DNA of 64,000 bases, taken from NCBI GenBank assembly GCA_003219175.1, contig QHPU01000050.1:1-64000 (forward strand), in the 5' to 3' direction. Origin of the DNA: Verrucomicrobiota bacterium (GTDB taxonomy: Bacteria > Verrucomicrobiota > Verrucomicrobiia > Chthoniobacterales > UBA10450). The translations under genes were made by a program, and so were the position numbers. Numbering within the stretch: position 1 is the stretch's first letter; the number at the start of each line of letters is the position of its first letter. Below the pieces are notes generated by a model. It ran no database searches, had not been told where the DNA came from, and worked only from the letters and a program-made list of their open reading frames with translations. This document shows positions 1-11,390 of the stretch, piece by piece.

Positions 1-1
1 C

Positions 2-793
2 TATGTATGGACCAAGTGGAGCGATAACGGAACCATCTCCCATAATATAGCTCCGACAACGAACAAAACCTACACAGCGAATTTCACAACGCAGTATTAC
101 CTAACGATGAGCCATGGAACCGGAGGCACGGTAAGTCCGAGTAGTGGCTGGAAGAACAGTGGAGCGGCTATTTCGATTACTGCAACGCCCACAAACAACA
201 GCTCGGTAAATTACAATTTCAGTCGTTGGACTGGCACCGGCACAGGTTCTTACTCTGGCACGAACAATCCAACTTCCATCGCCATGAGTGGACCTATTAC
301 TGAGAACGCTTCTTTCACCCAGAATAACGTTCAAGTAACGGTGCAAACAAATCCGATTGGTCTTTCATTCTCGGTTGATGGCACTTCGTATACTTCGGCC
401 CAAACCTTTTCGTGGCAGCCCGGTTCAAGCCACACCATTGCCACAACATCCCCACAGGACGGAGGTACAGGCGTTCGCTACGTTTGGACGAGTTGGAGCG
501 GTGGCGGAGCTATTTCGCACAGTGTTGCTGCCAGTACTAACAAGACTTATACAGCGAATTTCGGCACACAATATTACCTGACGATGAGTCACAATACAGG
601 GGGTACGGTGACTCCAGCCAGTGGCTGGAAAGCCAGCGGAGCAACAATTTCGATTAGTGCTACGCCATCCAGTCTTTACCATTTCACCAATTGGACTGGC
701 ACCGGCACGGGCTCTTATTCTGGCACGAACAACCCGGCTTCAATTGCCATGGGCGGACCCATCACCGAGACGGCGACTTTCACGCATAATTAA
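2..793 (+). CDS. Extracellular repeat protein, divergent InlB B-repeat-like domains (5' truncated by window edge)
   Basis: Frame is open from base 2 (YVWTKWSDNGTISHNIAPTTNKTYTANF...) to a stop at 793. Two YYLTMSH-TGGTV-P-SGWK...NWTGTGTGSYSGTNNP-SIAM-GPITE-A-F units alternate with YVWT-WS...NKTYTANF units. Confidence 0.8.
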   Translation, partial: YVWTKWSDNGTISHNIAPTTNKTYTANFTTQYYLTMSHGTGGTVSPSSGWKNSGAAISITATPTNNSSVNYNFSRWTGTGTGSYSGTNNPTSIAMSGPITENASFTQNNVQVTVQTNPIGLSFSVDGTSYTSAQTFSWQPGSSHTIATTSPQDGGTGVRYVWTSWSGGGAISHSVAASTNKTYTANFGTQYYLTMSHNTGGTVTPASGWKASGATISISATPSSLYHFTNWTGTGTGSYSGTNNPASIAMGGPITETATFTHN

Positions 794-1002
794 CCTCAAT
801 ACGTGCGGGGTTGGACCAACGGCGTCATGCCGCCAATGAAATACTGGAAGATCGCAGAAACGGCTTGTTTTTGGTTTTTCTCGACATTAATAGGCCCTCG
901 TTTCGCCGCTCTGATTGTAGTTACAAGTTCCCTGTCCTTTTGTGCACGTTCGGCTTTGAATTGCGCCTAGTAAGGCTCACGCTGTCGCAACGTTGCGCGT
1001 AA

Positions 1003-1401
1003 TTAGTCGTCGCTCACCCCAAGCATATACTTGACGGTTTTCGCTCCTACCCGCGCCCTTGCGAAAAAGTGGCGCGAGTGAAGCTGTTCTAGCGTGTACC
1101 GGACTTGATGCGGGCTGAGGAAGGATGCCGCACGTGATTGGTCGGAAGCCAGCTCGGATTGCGCAATCTTCCAAGACTTGTAACCCGCTGCTCGCACTCG
1201 AATGCTCGGCTCGGTAATTCCTTTTGGTATAAACCGTTGTTTGCCGATTACCGAGTTGATGGCGCAGAGAATGGAAAACTCGCGATAGCTGATGCCGGTG
1301 TTGTTGTGCGCTTCCCATAATAGGTATGTCGCTATCCGAACTTTGCATCTTTCCCGTAACGCCTTTCCCGCTGCTGAATAAAAAGGTCTGCTTGTTTCCA
1401 A
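1003..1401 (-). CDS. Hypothetical protein, possibly a remnant of a decayed island
   Basis: 132 aa ORF next to the integrase remnant. The adjacent frame (DDAATFLGIKIDSYNGTVSRWKQADL) resembles a short DNA-binding segment and is itself stopped. Confidence 0.35.
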   Translation of the reverse strand: METSRPFYSAAGKALRERCKVRIATYLLWEAHNNTGISYREFSILCAINSVIGKQRFIPKGITEPSIRVRAAGYKSWKIAQSELASDQSRAASFLSPHQVRYTLEQLHSRHFFARARVGAKTVKYMLGVSDD

Positions 1402-1558
1402 CGGCTGACGGTGCCGTTGTAGGAATCAATTTTGATGCCCAGGAAAGTTGCCGCGTCATCTAGCGATGATTAGGCGCGTAGGCGCGCTCCCACACCACGA
1501 TAATCGATTCTGCTCTTTTGGATCGCGCTTGCGCGACTTCGTTGCGGACTCAACCCGC

Positions 1559-2696
1559 TTAGGCGGCATTCGCGCGCTGCATCGCCACGACGTTATCCCG
1601 GGTGTTGTCCACCATCAGTCGCGCCATGCGCTGAGAGTGGCTGCGGTTAACATGGCTGTAGGTCTCGAGGATCAGCTTACCGCCGTCTTTATTCCCTTGC
1701 CATTCGGCAATTACTTTCACATCGACACCCTTTCGATTGAGCGCGTGATGAACATCCGCCGAAGGGAATGCTGGCTAAACGGCGGATAACCTAAGCGTCG
1801 GCACGCGCCCGCTAACGCCTTCTTTGCGTCTCCGATTTTAGAAACCCCTTCGTTGTGCGCCTTGCCTTGGCAAAGACGTTCCAAAAGTGGACGCACCTGC
1901 GGGAAGATCGGCACCGCGAATCCGGTCGCTGTTTTCTATCGAAAGGTGATGAGTCGGTCCGACTGAAAATCAATATCAGCGGGTGTGAGTGAACCAGCCT
2001 CAGCTTGTCCGAGTCCAGCCAAGCCAAGGAACTCCAAAAAATCGGCGCTGTCCTGCGCGTCCGCGTTGAAGACCTGGCACGAACGTCTGCGATAATTGAT
2101 CGGAATTGCTGGAATGATGGAGTGACGCGAATCGGCCTGCTAAGCTTGACGCCGCGAAGATGCACAGCAGGTGAGCGTGCAATCACGTTGTCCCGGACTG
2201 CCATCGCAAAAACTTCCTTCGCACAAGCGATGTGGAGATTGCGTGAGACGGGACCGAATGTGTAGCGCGATAGCCACAGGTCTACATCGGACGGCTTGAC
2301 CTTCGCCACTTGGGTTAGCCTTCCGGTCGGCCAATGCTCTTTGATTCGGCGAACAATCAGGTTTTTGCGCTCGACGGTTTTTCGCTTCTGATTCTGGACC
2401 GTTTGCAGATAGCGGTCGCAAAGTTCAGCCAGCGTCAGCTTGCCTTGTGAGCGGTCTGTCCGCCGCTGCTCGTCCCGGAAGTCCGACAACCTGCGTTTGG
2501 CCAATTGCCTTGGCTGTGGTCCGCAGGCTGCGCTTGATCTCCTTGCCGTCAACGCGAATACGGCCATAGTAAACGCCGTTTGAGTACCGGTAGAGACATT
2601 CGCCAGCTTTCTGAAATACGCCTCTTGTGCTCCTTGGCGCTCTCCCGTGCCGAGACATACAGTGGACAAAAGCGGTGCACAAGAAATTTTTGGCAC
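1559..2696 (-). pseudogene. Tyrosine recombinase/phage-type integrase, multiple frameshifts
   Basis: Integrase segments lie in successive frames: GECLYRYSNGVYYGRIRVDGKEIKRSL; LTLAELCDRYLQTVQNQKRKTVERK...; VPIFPQVRPLLERL...HSLRRMFIT (HxLRR box); ALNRKGVDVKVIAEWQGNKDGGKLILETYSHVNRSHSQRMA (catalytic Tyr region) ending at a stop at 1559-1561. Confidence 0.85.
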
Positions 2697-2726
2697 TGCG
2701 GTGTCAATCGGTTTCCCTCGTAAATC

Positions 2727-2799
2727 GGGGTCTTAGCTCAGTTGGTAGAGCGCCTCAATGGCATTGAGGAGGTCAGGGGTTCGAATCCCCTAGGCTCCA
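2727..2799 (+). tRNA. tRNA-Ala (anticodon GGC)
   Basis: Hand-folded cloverleaf: acceptor GGGGTCT/AGGCTCC, D arm GCTC/GAGC, anticodon stem CCTCA/TGAGG with loop ATGGCAT, T arm AGGGG-TTCGAAT-CCCCT. Confidence 0.93.
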
Positions 2800-2946
2800 G
2801 TCTACGCTCGCAACAGAGCGGGAAGTAAAACTGTCCCACCGAAGCGGGACACCTTTAGTTTTGGGACGTCAACGCAACCAAGCTACGACTCGGCTTGTAG
2901 AACAGGTGCCTCAGCGGAGTGGAGGGCAAAGGCTCAATGCTGATAA

Positions 2947-4596
2947 TCAACGAACGTCTTCGACGTAACTCGCGATCTGATAATCGGTCACCACACCACT
3001 AATACTGGTACCATTTAGCTTCTTGTCATAGTGGAAGCCGATATCTCCGCCACCGCTAAAACTACGTCCGACTATAGCGCCGAAGATGTCGCGATCGCCG
3101 GCTATGCTGATATCAGCACTCGGTGCATAAAAAGTGGCGTAAACATTCCCAGATGAAGTGATTTCAATTGTCTGAGTAACACCAGCGGCTGGACTAATCC
3201 CGTAAAACTGCATGTGAGCAACCCGGCTGACGGTATAGTCATCGCCCACGCTAGGAATCAATTTACCTTCATCAACGTTCTGGTTATCGAGATCTCCCGC
3301 TTTCACACGCAGGTTCCCGGTAAAGAAAATCTGTGCCGTCACGCCTCGCTCGACAGTGATTTTTCCCGTGATGTCGCCGTGGACCACAATCTTTGCGAAG
3401 GCATAGGGAGTGAGGACATTGCTGGCGTTGCCGTTCTTTATCGTAACGGGTGCCGTCAGTTGTGGGTAAACAAAGCCGGTTGGTGCGTTTGGGTCCGCGC
3501 TTGCGGCTGTAATGTCCGCTCCGCCGTTGGCGGCGGCAAAGCCGGTGGTATCGGGTGCGTTTAGCGGCGGAATTGCGAATGGAACGCTGTTATCTATAGT
3601 TCCGCTAATTTGATAACCCGAATGCGTGACATTGGCGCCGTTTGTGGTCACGTCGCCCCAGATGGGGCCGCCTTCTGCGAAGGTCGAGCTGCCGACAGAC
3701 ACGTCTCCATCATGCGCGTCTGCCAGATTAGTAGGGTTGGATGGGTTCGGCCCATAGTAAGAGGTGACGCCCGCCCCAGGGGTGTCGTTATCTATTACTT
3801 TGGGGCTACTCGGATTTGGATTCGTGGGGCTTGCAGAATTGTAGCTGTCGATCCTACCGGCACTACCGGGACCATCGAATTGATTGGTGACTCGTAAAGC
3901 ACCGCTGAACGCGTAGAACTTCGGGACAGCGATTAACTCAATACGTCGTATAACTTGAGGATTGGCGACGGATGACAAAGTTGGATTGTGCCCATCCCCG
4001 TCGCCATAGGTAGCCTTAAAGTGGTCATACTTAAAATCAATTTTGCGTAGAAGGGTGTCACCTACACCGCGACTCGCGGAGTTCGTCACGAAATTGGGGC
4101 CACCGGCAAAAAGCTGGTCAGACAAGCTAACCCGGGGCAAACCGTAGAGTCTGGCAGTTCCGATCGCGCGAATTCGATAATAAGGAATGACGCTTGGAAT
4201 GGTTCCTGTGTTATCAATGAGTTTGTCGATCGTTACCGTTGTTGAGAGGCTATCCCCCTGTCCGAAGCCGCTGATGGTTTTGGTCCAAGCAGGCCCCGGA
4301 GTCGGAGCGGGGGAAGGCGCCGTCGTCCAGCCATCGGCAGTAAAGGGCAGATTAACAGGATCAAGAGCTTTTCGGACTTCATCAAATCCGGCGTCGCCAC
4401 CTGCCTCCGCCGCGTAGAGAGCCTCCTTCCATCCTTTAAGTTGCTTAGCGGTGACGTTGTAACGCGTCGTACAATTGATCAAAACGTTGGCTCCAATTAA
4501 CGAAATAATGACAATCGTGCAGAGCGCGCAAAGAAGAATGTTTCCGTCATTGCCGCGTTGCGCTTGTATCTTCATTTCGTTGGTTGGACTATCCAT
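2947..4596 (-). CDS. PilX-like/pilus-associated exported protein
   Basis: Single N-terminal hydrophobic helix (NILLCALCTIVIISLIGANVLI). Start MDSPTNEMKIQAQRG at 4596 overlaps the upstream pseudopilin stop. Third gene of a pseudopilin operon. Confidence 0.65.
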   Translation of the reverse strand: MDSPTNEMKIQAQRGNDGNILLCALCTIVIISLIGANVLINCTTRYNVTAKQLKGWKEALYAAEAGGDAGFDEVRKALDPVNLPFTADGWTTAPSPAPTPGPAWTKTISGFGQGDSLSTTVTIDKLIDNTGTIPSVIPYYRIRAIGTARLYGLPRVSLSDQLFAGGPNFVTNSASRGVGDTLLRKIDFKYDHFKATYGDGDGHNPTLSSVANPQVIRRIELIAVPKFYAFSGALRVTNQFDGPGSAGRIDSYNSASPTNPNPSSPKVIDNDTPGAGVTSYYGPNPSNPTNLADAHDGDVSVGSSTFAEGGPIWGDVTTNGANVTHSGYQISGTIDNSVPFAIPPLNAPDTTGFAAANGGADITAASADPNAPTGFVYPQLTAPVTIKNGNASNVLTPYAFAKIVVHGDITGKITVERGVTAQIFFTGNLRVKAGDLDNQNVDEGKLIPSVGDDYTVSRVAHMQFYGISPAAGVTQTIEITSSGNVYATFYAPSADISIAGDRDIFGAIVGRSFSGGGDIGFHYDKKLNGTSISGVVTDYQIASYVEDVR

Positions 4597-5440
4597 CGCC
4601 TCTACGCCTGTTGCGAAGATAGGAGAGAGAAAAGACCGTAGTACCGGCGCGTTCATCATTGTAAAAACCCGGATTCCCTTTGGCAAAAATCGGCAAAAAG
4701 GTGACGGTAGATTGGATAAACTCGGTGTTGAGGAGCTCGATGTTGCTGGTGGCAGGAATCAAATTATCGGCGCTCGCCGCAACGTTAGTAATGGCGCCAT
4801 TTTCCCTTCGTCGAATCGTTTGGTTGACGACTGAGTAAACAACATTGGTAAGTGATCCTATGGTCACGGTGGCGCAGTGGTTGGTCGCAGAGGCTGCGTT
4901 CGACATGATTGCCTGACTGCAATTGCCCAGAACGCAACCAGAAACACTCTGAACGGTTGTTCCGGCCGGGATACCGGTACCAATTATGGATTGACCGACG
5001 TTGCTGGAAGTAAAATGAGTAGAGATCAGTGTCAATCCCGGGCAGCTAATGTTTGCTGAACCCTGGGTTATTGTAACATTATTGACGGTCGTAGCCTGAT
5101 AGTTGGCTACAATCTTGTTCCCAACGAGAGAAAGCGTAGGTGCGGCGCGCGTCGGCTGATTACTGCCATTATCAACCAGGTAGTTTGGCAGGATACAAGT
5201 GACCGTCTGAGGGGATGTGCTCGAAGTGACCATGTAGGCGCGTTTTACATCTCTACTTAAGTAGTCGACGATGCGGACTTGCTGCAAATGCGAGTCAAAG
5301 TAGTCGTCGACCGCATTGAAACTCTTTTGCAGGCAGACCGAAGCAGCCACAATTGCGGCCAGCATGAGTGAGCCAACGGATACGGCGAGCAGCATTTCGA
5401 TCAGGGTGAAGCCCTGCCGTCCGATGTGGCCTGATTTCAT
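4589..5440 (-). CDS. Prepilin-type N-terminal cleavage/methylation domain protein (PulJ/PilW-like)
   Basis: GFTLIEMLLAVSVGSLMLAAIVAASV type IV pilin signal. Confidence 0.85.
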   Translation of the reverse strand: MKSGHIGRQGFTLIEMLLAVSVGSLMLAAIVAASVCLQKSFNAVDDYFDSHLQQVRIVDYLSRDVKRAYMVTSSTSPQTVTCILPNYLVDNGSNQPTRAAPTLSLVGNKIVANYQATTVNNVTITQGSANISCPGLTLISTHFTSSNVGQSIIGTGIPAGTTVQSVSGCVLGNCSQAIMSNAASATNHCATVTIGSLTNVVYSVVNQTIRRRENGAITNVAASADNLIPATSNIELLNTEFIQSTVTFLPIFAKGNPGFYNDERAGTTVFSLSYLRNRRRGDG

Positions 5441-5985
5441 TTTTTAGTTCCTGCGGCAATCAGCGTCTCAGCCTCTTCTTGCTGCTGACGTTGGGCGAAG
5501 CTCGCACTCCAAGTATATTTTACGTTCACCTTCACCAATGTGATACCTGTGAAATCCGGCGCCGAAGACGGGTCCGTGGTGGGAGTAATGGCAGTCCCGG
5601 GCGCGCGTGTGTAAGTGATACTTGGGCTCCCGCTTGGGTAAGCGCTGACCGTTACTTGTTCGGTCACTCGCGCAGCGAGGCCCGACGAATTAGAAGGGAA
5701 AACGAGTGAAACCGGTCTCGGTCCGGAGGGCGAAGGCGTCGGCCGTGCCGAGGTCATGTAGGCTGGCGACATCAAATCTGCGAAAGCGAGATTGCGCAGA
5801 CCTTCAATGCGGTCTTGGACACCATGCACCGCACCAACAGCTTCTTTACTGGCGTCGATGTAACGCAAGCAAACGGCGTTTACCTCGAATATGGCGGCAA
5901 AAAATGCGGTGACAATCGCCGCTGCGACAAGGGTCTCGACCAAGGTAGCGCCGGATTCACGACGGGCGAAACAGGGGAGAGTCAT
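5437..5985 (-). CDS. Prepilin-like protein (PilV/PulI-like)
   Basis: SGATLVETLVAAAIVTAFFAAIFEVNAV pilin-like leader. ATGA overlap with the next gene. Confidence 0.75.
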   Translation of the reverse strand: MTLPCFARRESGATLVETLVAAAIVTAFFAAIFEVNAVCLRYIDASKEAVGAVHGVQDRIEGLRNLAFADLMSPAYMTSARPTPSPSGPRPVSLVFPSNSSGLAARVTEQVTVSAYPSGSPSITYTRAPGTAITPTTDPSSAPDFTGITLVKVNVKYTWSASFAQRQQQEEAETLIAAGTKK

Positions 5986-6189
5986 CCTTCTAGAAATTGC
6001 AGCAGAGTGTGTGCCTTTGCCTATAATATATAGGTATTATATAGGTCCGGGCCCAATGGCAGGTGTCTTCAGCGGTTCTTGAAGAAATGCCACGCTGGCG
6101 GCGGTGCACACGCTCGACCTGCCGCGAAGCTCCTGACGGAAATATCAATACGCCCGCGTGACGAGGGGTTGATTTCGTTCGTCGATTGA

Positions 6190-6999
6190 TTATCGCCCAA
6201 ACAACGAGATTCTCGCCTTTTCGGACTCCTCGAGCACGATTCCCTTTTCCAGAAGCAAGGTGCGGCCTGCTTCCAAGGCAATCACTCGAATCTTTGTTTC
6301 CGCCGCGACTGAAATCGTTTCGGGCCCGACAACAGGGACGTCGAAACGCAGGTCTTGATTTGGCTTTGCCACCTTGATTACAACGGCACCGCTACCTGCG
6401 AGTTTGCCAGCTCGATGTATTGTCTCGTTGGTCCCCTCAAATCCTTCAACCGCGAGGACAGTTCCGTTTTTTACAATCACTGTTTGCCCAATATTGAGTG
6501 CTGCGATTTTTTGCGCAATCTCCCAGCCGAAATCAACGTCGGCGTTTTCACGGCGCGAGAGCTTCGGACCTGCAATCAAATCTCTTGTTACAAGAAAATC
6601 TTCCATGAATGTCGTTGCCGGCAGGAGCGTGACTCCGATTTTCTCGAGCTCGTCGGCAATGGCGCGAAAGATTGATTCGGCGTTGCGGCGTTTCAGTTTT
6701 GCAAGTAAAAGCAAAGCACGCCAGTCGGGCTGAAGATCGAACAAATTTCGAGGTGCAATTTGGCCTGCCATGATTGCGCTGCCGATTTTGCTATTGCGCA
6801 AACTGGTTAGCATGCGGCTTAGCTGACCTACCCGCAGCCAACAGATTTCGTCAACCAGTTCGGCTAATGTCGCATCTGTCTCGCCCTCGAACGCAATGGC
6901 GAAAATCTTTTGCACGCCCGCTGTTCGTGCCGCGCGAGCGAGTTCCCGCGGATAAATGCCGTTGCCGGCGATGATGGCGAGTTGAGCGGGCGCGTGCAA
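6190..6999 (-). CDS. lpxI: LpxI-family UDP-2,3-diacylglucosamine pyrophosphatase (DUF1009)
   Basis: LAIIAGNGIYPRELARAAR..., GQIAPRNLFDLQPDWR, AVEGFEGTNETIHRAG, VVIKVAKPNQDLRFDVPVVGPETI are typical of LpxI. Confidence 0.88.
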   Translation of the reverse strand: MHAPAQLAIIAGNGIYPRELARAARTAGVQKIFAIAFEGETDATLAELVDEICWLRVGQLSRMLTSLRNSKIGSAIMAGQIAPRNLFDLQPDWRALLLLAKLKRRNAESIFRAIADELEKIGVTLLPATTFMEDFLVTRDLIAGPKLSRRENADVDFGWEIAQKIAALNIGQTVIVKNGTVLAVEGFEGTNETIHRAGKLAGSGAVVIKVAKPNQDLRFDVPVVGPETISVAAETKIRVIALEAGRTLLLEKGIVLEESEKARISLFGR

Positions 7000-7017
7000 G
7001 TTCGCGCAAAAAAGGGT

Positions 7018-7425
7018 CTACGAATGGCGCCGACGTTTAACGTGCAATTGTGCGAGCGCTTTCTGCAGTGATGCCTGGATGGCAACAACCTCCTCGGCGC
7101 TGTGATCTTCTTTCATCGCGGCTTGCGCGCGGGCTACCGCGGCCTCGGCTGCCGCAATGTCAATTTTCTCCGTTTGCAGCGCCATATCGGTCAAAATTGA
7201 AACGCCGTCGGATTTAATTTCGACAAACCCTTCGCCAATCGCCATTGCACTTTCGCGGCCGTCTTTCACGATCCGAAGCTCGCCCGGTTTCAATGCCGTT
7301 AACACCGGCACGTGATTTGGATACACACCGAGCTCGCCTTCCGAGCCCGGTAACGTGACCATGTCCACATCTTCGGAATAGATTTTTTCCTCCGGCGTAA
7401 CGATTTCGAGCTTCAGCGTGGCCAT
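7018..7425 (-). CDS. atpC: F1Fo ATP synthase subunit epsilon
   Basis: LEIVTPEEKIYSEDVDMVTLPGSEGELGVYPNHVPVLTALKPGEL; position in atp operon. Confidence 0.96.
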   Translation of the reverse strand: MATLKLEIVTPEEKIYSEDVDMVTLPGSEGELGVYPNHVPVLTALKPGELRIVKDGRESAMAIGEGFVEIKSDGVSILTDMALQTEKIDIAAAEAAVARAQAAMKEDHSAEEVVAIQASLQKALAQLHVKRRRHS

Positions 7426-7502
7426 AATTGTTCGTCAAAGCGTTGAAGCAGATTGGCCAAATACTCTCCTGTATCGGTTAAACGCTTCATCGCTTTATCG
7501 CT

Positions 7503-8921
<1,419 letters not shown>

Positions 8922-9824
8922 TTAACCGCCAAGCGCCATTTGGGCAGTCGCGATCTCGAGCAACTCGGTCGTAATTCCGGCCTGGCGCATTTTGTTGTAT
9001 TCAAGAGTCAGATCCTTGATGAACTGGTTTGCATTGTCGGTTGCGTTCTTCATTGCGACCATTCGCGCGCTGTGCTCGGACGCGCGCGCATCGAGGATCA
9101 TTTGGAAAACCTGATATTCGACGTAATACGGCAGCATGATGTCGAGCACTTCGAGCGCGTTCGGCTCGAAAATGTAACCAAGCATTGGATCGACATCTTC
9201 CGTGCGTTGCATCATTCCCAACGGATCGACTGCACCTTCAGTTCGGTCGCCTTTCGGCAAATCGAAACGACTTATCGGTAAGAGCGTCTGGATGACCGGA
9301 CGTTGGTTAATCGTATTGATGAAATGCGTGTAAAGAACTGAGACCTTATCCACGTCCCGGCTGAGAAATTTTTCGAGGCAGAATTTTGCCAGTGGTTTGC
9401 TTTCGACGAAACTCGGAGCATCCTTTAATTCAAAGTCAGCGATTAGCTCTCGCTTTGTCCGAGCGACGAACTGCCGGGCTTTTTTCCCAGTCACGACAAA
9501 CACCGTTTTACTTTGTTCGAAGTTGGCCGCTTCACGAAAAAGATTGGTGTTTAGCGCGCCCGCCAGACCTTTGTCGGTGCTGATAATTAGCAGCAATTCC
9601 TTTTTCACTTCGCGAATGTGAAGGAGTGGATGCAAAGTCGGGTCAGTCCTCTTTTGCAATGAAACGAGCACCCTGTTCATCAACGCGGCATAAGGACGGC
9701 CGGCGAGCGCATGCTGCTGCGCTTTGCGCATCTTCGACGCGGCGACCATCTGCATCGCCTTCGTGATCTGCGACGTATTGCGGATCGATCTGATCCGCCG
9801 CCGTATGTCCTGCGTGTTTGCCAT
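8922..9824 (-). CDS. atpG: F1Fo ATP synthase subunit gamma
   Basis: RRIRSIRNTSQITKAMQMVAASKMRKAQ. Confidence 0.97.
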   Translation of the reverse strand: MANTQDIRRRIRSIRNTSQITKAMQMVAASKMRKAQQHALAGRPYAALMNRVLVSLQKRTDPTLHPLLHIREVKKELLLIISTDKGLAGALNTNLFREAANFEQSKTVFVVTGKKARQFVARTKRELIADFELKDAPSFVESKPLAKFCLEKFLSRDVDKVSVLYTHFINTINQRPVIQTLLPISRFDLPKGDRTEGAVDPLGMMQRTEDVDPMLGYIFEPNALEVLDIMLPYYVEYQVFQMILDARASEHSARMVAMKNATDNANQFIKDLTLEYNKMRQAGITTELLEIATAQMALGG

Positions 9825-9841
9825 TGGTCGTTAGGCCAAAA

Positions 9842-11374
9842 TTATTGCCAGGTCGTTTTGAATTCCTCCAGCACGCTCTTCAGTTGCGATTCGAGATCCT
9901 GATCGAGCTGCTTTTTCTCGCGAATTGCTCGCAGCATCGGCTCCTTGCGTGTCTGCAACCAATCCTGCAGCTTCAACTGAAATTCTTTCACCCGCTCCAC
10001 CGGCACGGAATCGATGTAGCCGTTTTGCATCGCCCACATGACCGAAACCTGTTCTTCGACTGAGATCGGGTTGTACTGTTTCTGCTTGAACAATTCGACA
10101 ATCCGCTGACCGCGATCGAGTCGCGCTTTAGTAGCGGTATCGAGATCCGAACCGAACTGCGCGAACGCCGCGAGCTCGCGGAACTGGGCGAGGTCGAGCT
10201 TCACTTTGCCGGCGACCTGCTTGATCGCTTTAATTTGCGCGGCGGAACCGACACGGCTCACCGACAATCCGACGGAGATGGCTGGACGCACGCCTTGATA
10301 AAAGAGATCAGTCTCGAGATAAATCTGACCATCGGTGATGGAGATGACATTGGTAGGAATGTACGCCGAAACGTCACCGGCCTGCGTCTCGATAATCGGG
10401 AGCGCCGTTACCGACCCGCCGCCGTATTCGTCGGAAACCCGTGCGGCGCGCTCGAGCAAACGTGAGTGAAGATAAAAAACGTCGCCGGGATATGCTTCGC
10501 GGCCAGACGGACGCTTCAATACGAGCGAAACCTGGCGATACGCGACTGCATGTTTCGACAAATCGTCATAGATGATGAGCGCGTCCATGCCGTTGTCCAT
10601 GAACCACTCGCCCATGGCGGCCCCGGCAAAAGGCGCGAGATACTGATTTGTGGCGCTGTCGGAAGCGGTCGCAGACAGGATCGTTGTGTAGGGCATCGCG
10701 CCTTCCTTTTCCAAGACCGCAAGCACGCGTGCAACGTTAGAATTCTTCTGTCCGATCGCGACATAGATGCAATAGAGCGGCCGGTAATCCTTATCGCGCG
10801 CATTTTCCGCCGCCTTGTTTAACCGCGCCTGACTGATGATACTGTCAACGCAGATCGTTGTTTTTCCGGTGGCACGATCGCCGATAATCAATTCGCGCTG
10901 GCCGCGGCCAATCGGAATCATGGCATCGATGGCCATGATGCCGGTTTGAACCGGTTGGCTGACGCTGCGGCGCTTGATCACGCCTGGTGCGATTTTCTCC
11001 AGCGGATAAAATGTGTCGGACTTAATCTCTCCTTTACCATCGAGTGGCTCGCCCAGGGTGTTCACGACACGACCGAGCAAAGCTTTGCCTACCGGAACCG
11101 AGAGCAGGCGACCGGTCGTTTTCGCTTCGTCTCCTTCCGAGATTTTCGTCGCATCACCGAGAAGGATTGCGCCGACTTCGGTCTCTTCCAGGTTCAGTGC
11201 CAAGCCGTAAACGCCCCCGGGGAATTCGATCATCTCGTTTAACATCACATCGCTCAATCCTTCAATGCGCGCGACGCCGTCGCCGGTTTCCCGGACAATG
11301 CCGACGTTACTTTTGGTGGTCGAGGTTTTAAGTCCTGCGATTTTCGTTTCAATTTCTTCCAGTATGCTGCTCAT
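9842..11374 (-). CDS. atpA: F1Fo ATP synthase subunit alpha
   Basis: [18 protein letters not shown]; 510 aa full length. Confidence 0.98.
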   Translation of the reverse strand: MSSILEEIETKIAGLKTSTTKSNVGIVRETGDGVARIEGLSDVMLNEMIEFPGGVYGLALNLEETEVGAILLGDATKISEGDEAKTTGRLLSVPVGKALLGRVVNTLGEPLDGKGEIKSDTFYPLEKIAPGVIKRRSVSQPVQTGIMAIDAMIPIGRGQRELIIGDRATGKTTICVDSIISQARLNKAAENARDKDYRPLYCIYVAIGQKNSNVARVLAVLEKEGAMPYTTILSATASDSATNQYLAPFAGAAMGEWFMDNGMDALIIYDDLSKHAVAYRQVSLVLKRPSGREAYPGDVFYLHSRLLERAARVSDEYGGGSVTALPIIETQAGDVSAYIPTNVISITDGQIYLETDLFYQGVRPAISVGLSVSRVGSAAQIKAIKQVAGKVKLDLAQFRELAAFAQFGSDLDTATKARLDRGQRIVELFKQKQYNPISVEEQVSVMWAMQNGYIDSVPVERVKEFQLKLQDWLQTRKEPMLRAIREKKQLDQDLESQLKSVLEEFKTTWQ

Positions 11375-11390
11375 ATCTCGTTAGCTAATA

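Noticed and set aside
811-1002. Plus-strand ORF after the repeat protein
   Set aside because: Low-information composition and no ribosome site; probably chance.
2830-2850. GTCCCACCGAAGCGGGAC hairpin after tRNA-Ala as an att site or terminator
   Set aside because: Short stem without a clear T-run and no matching copy found in the window; too weak to call.
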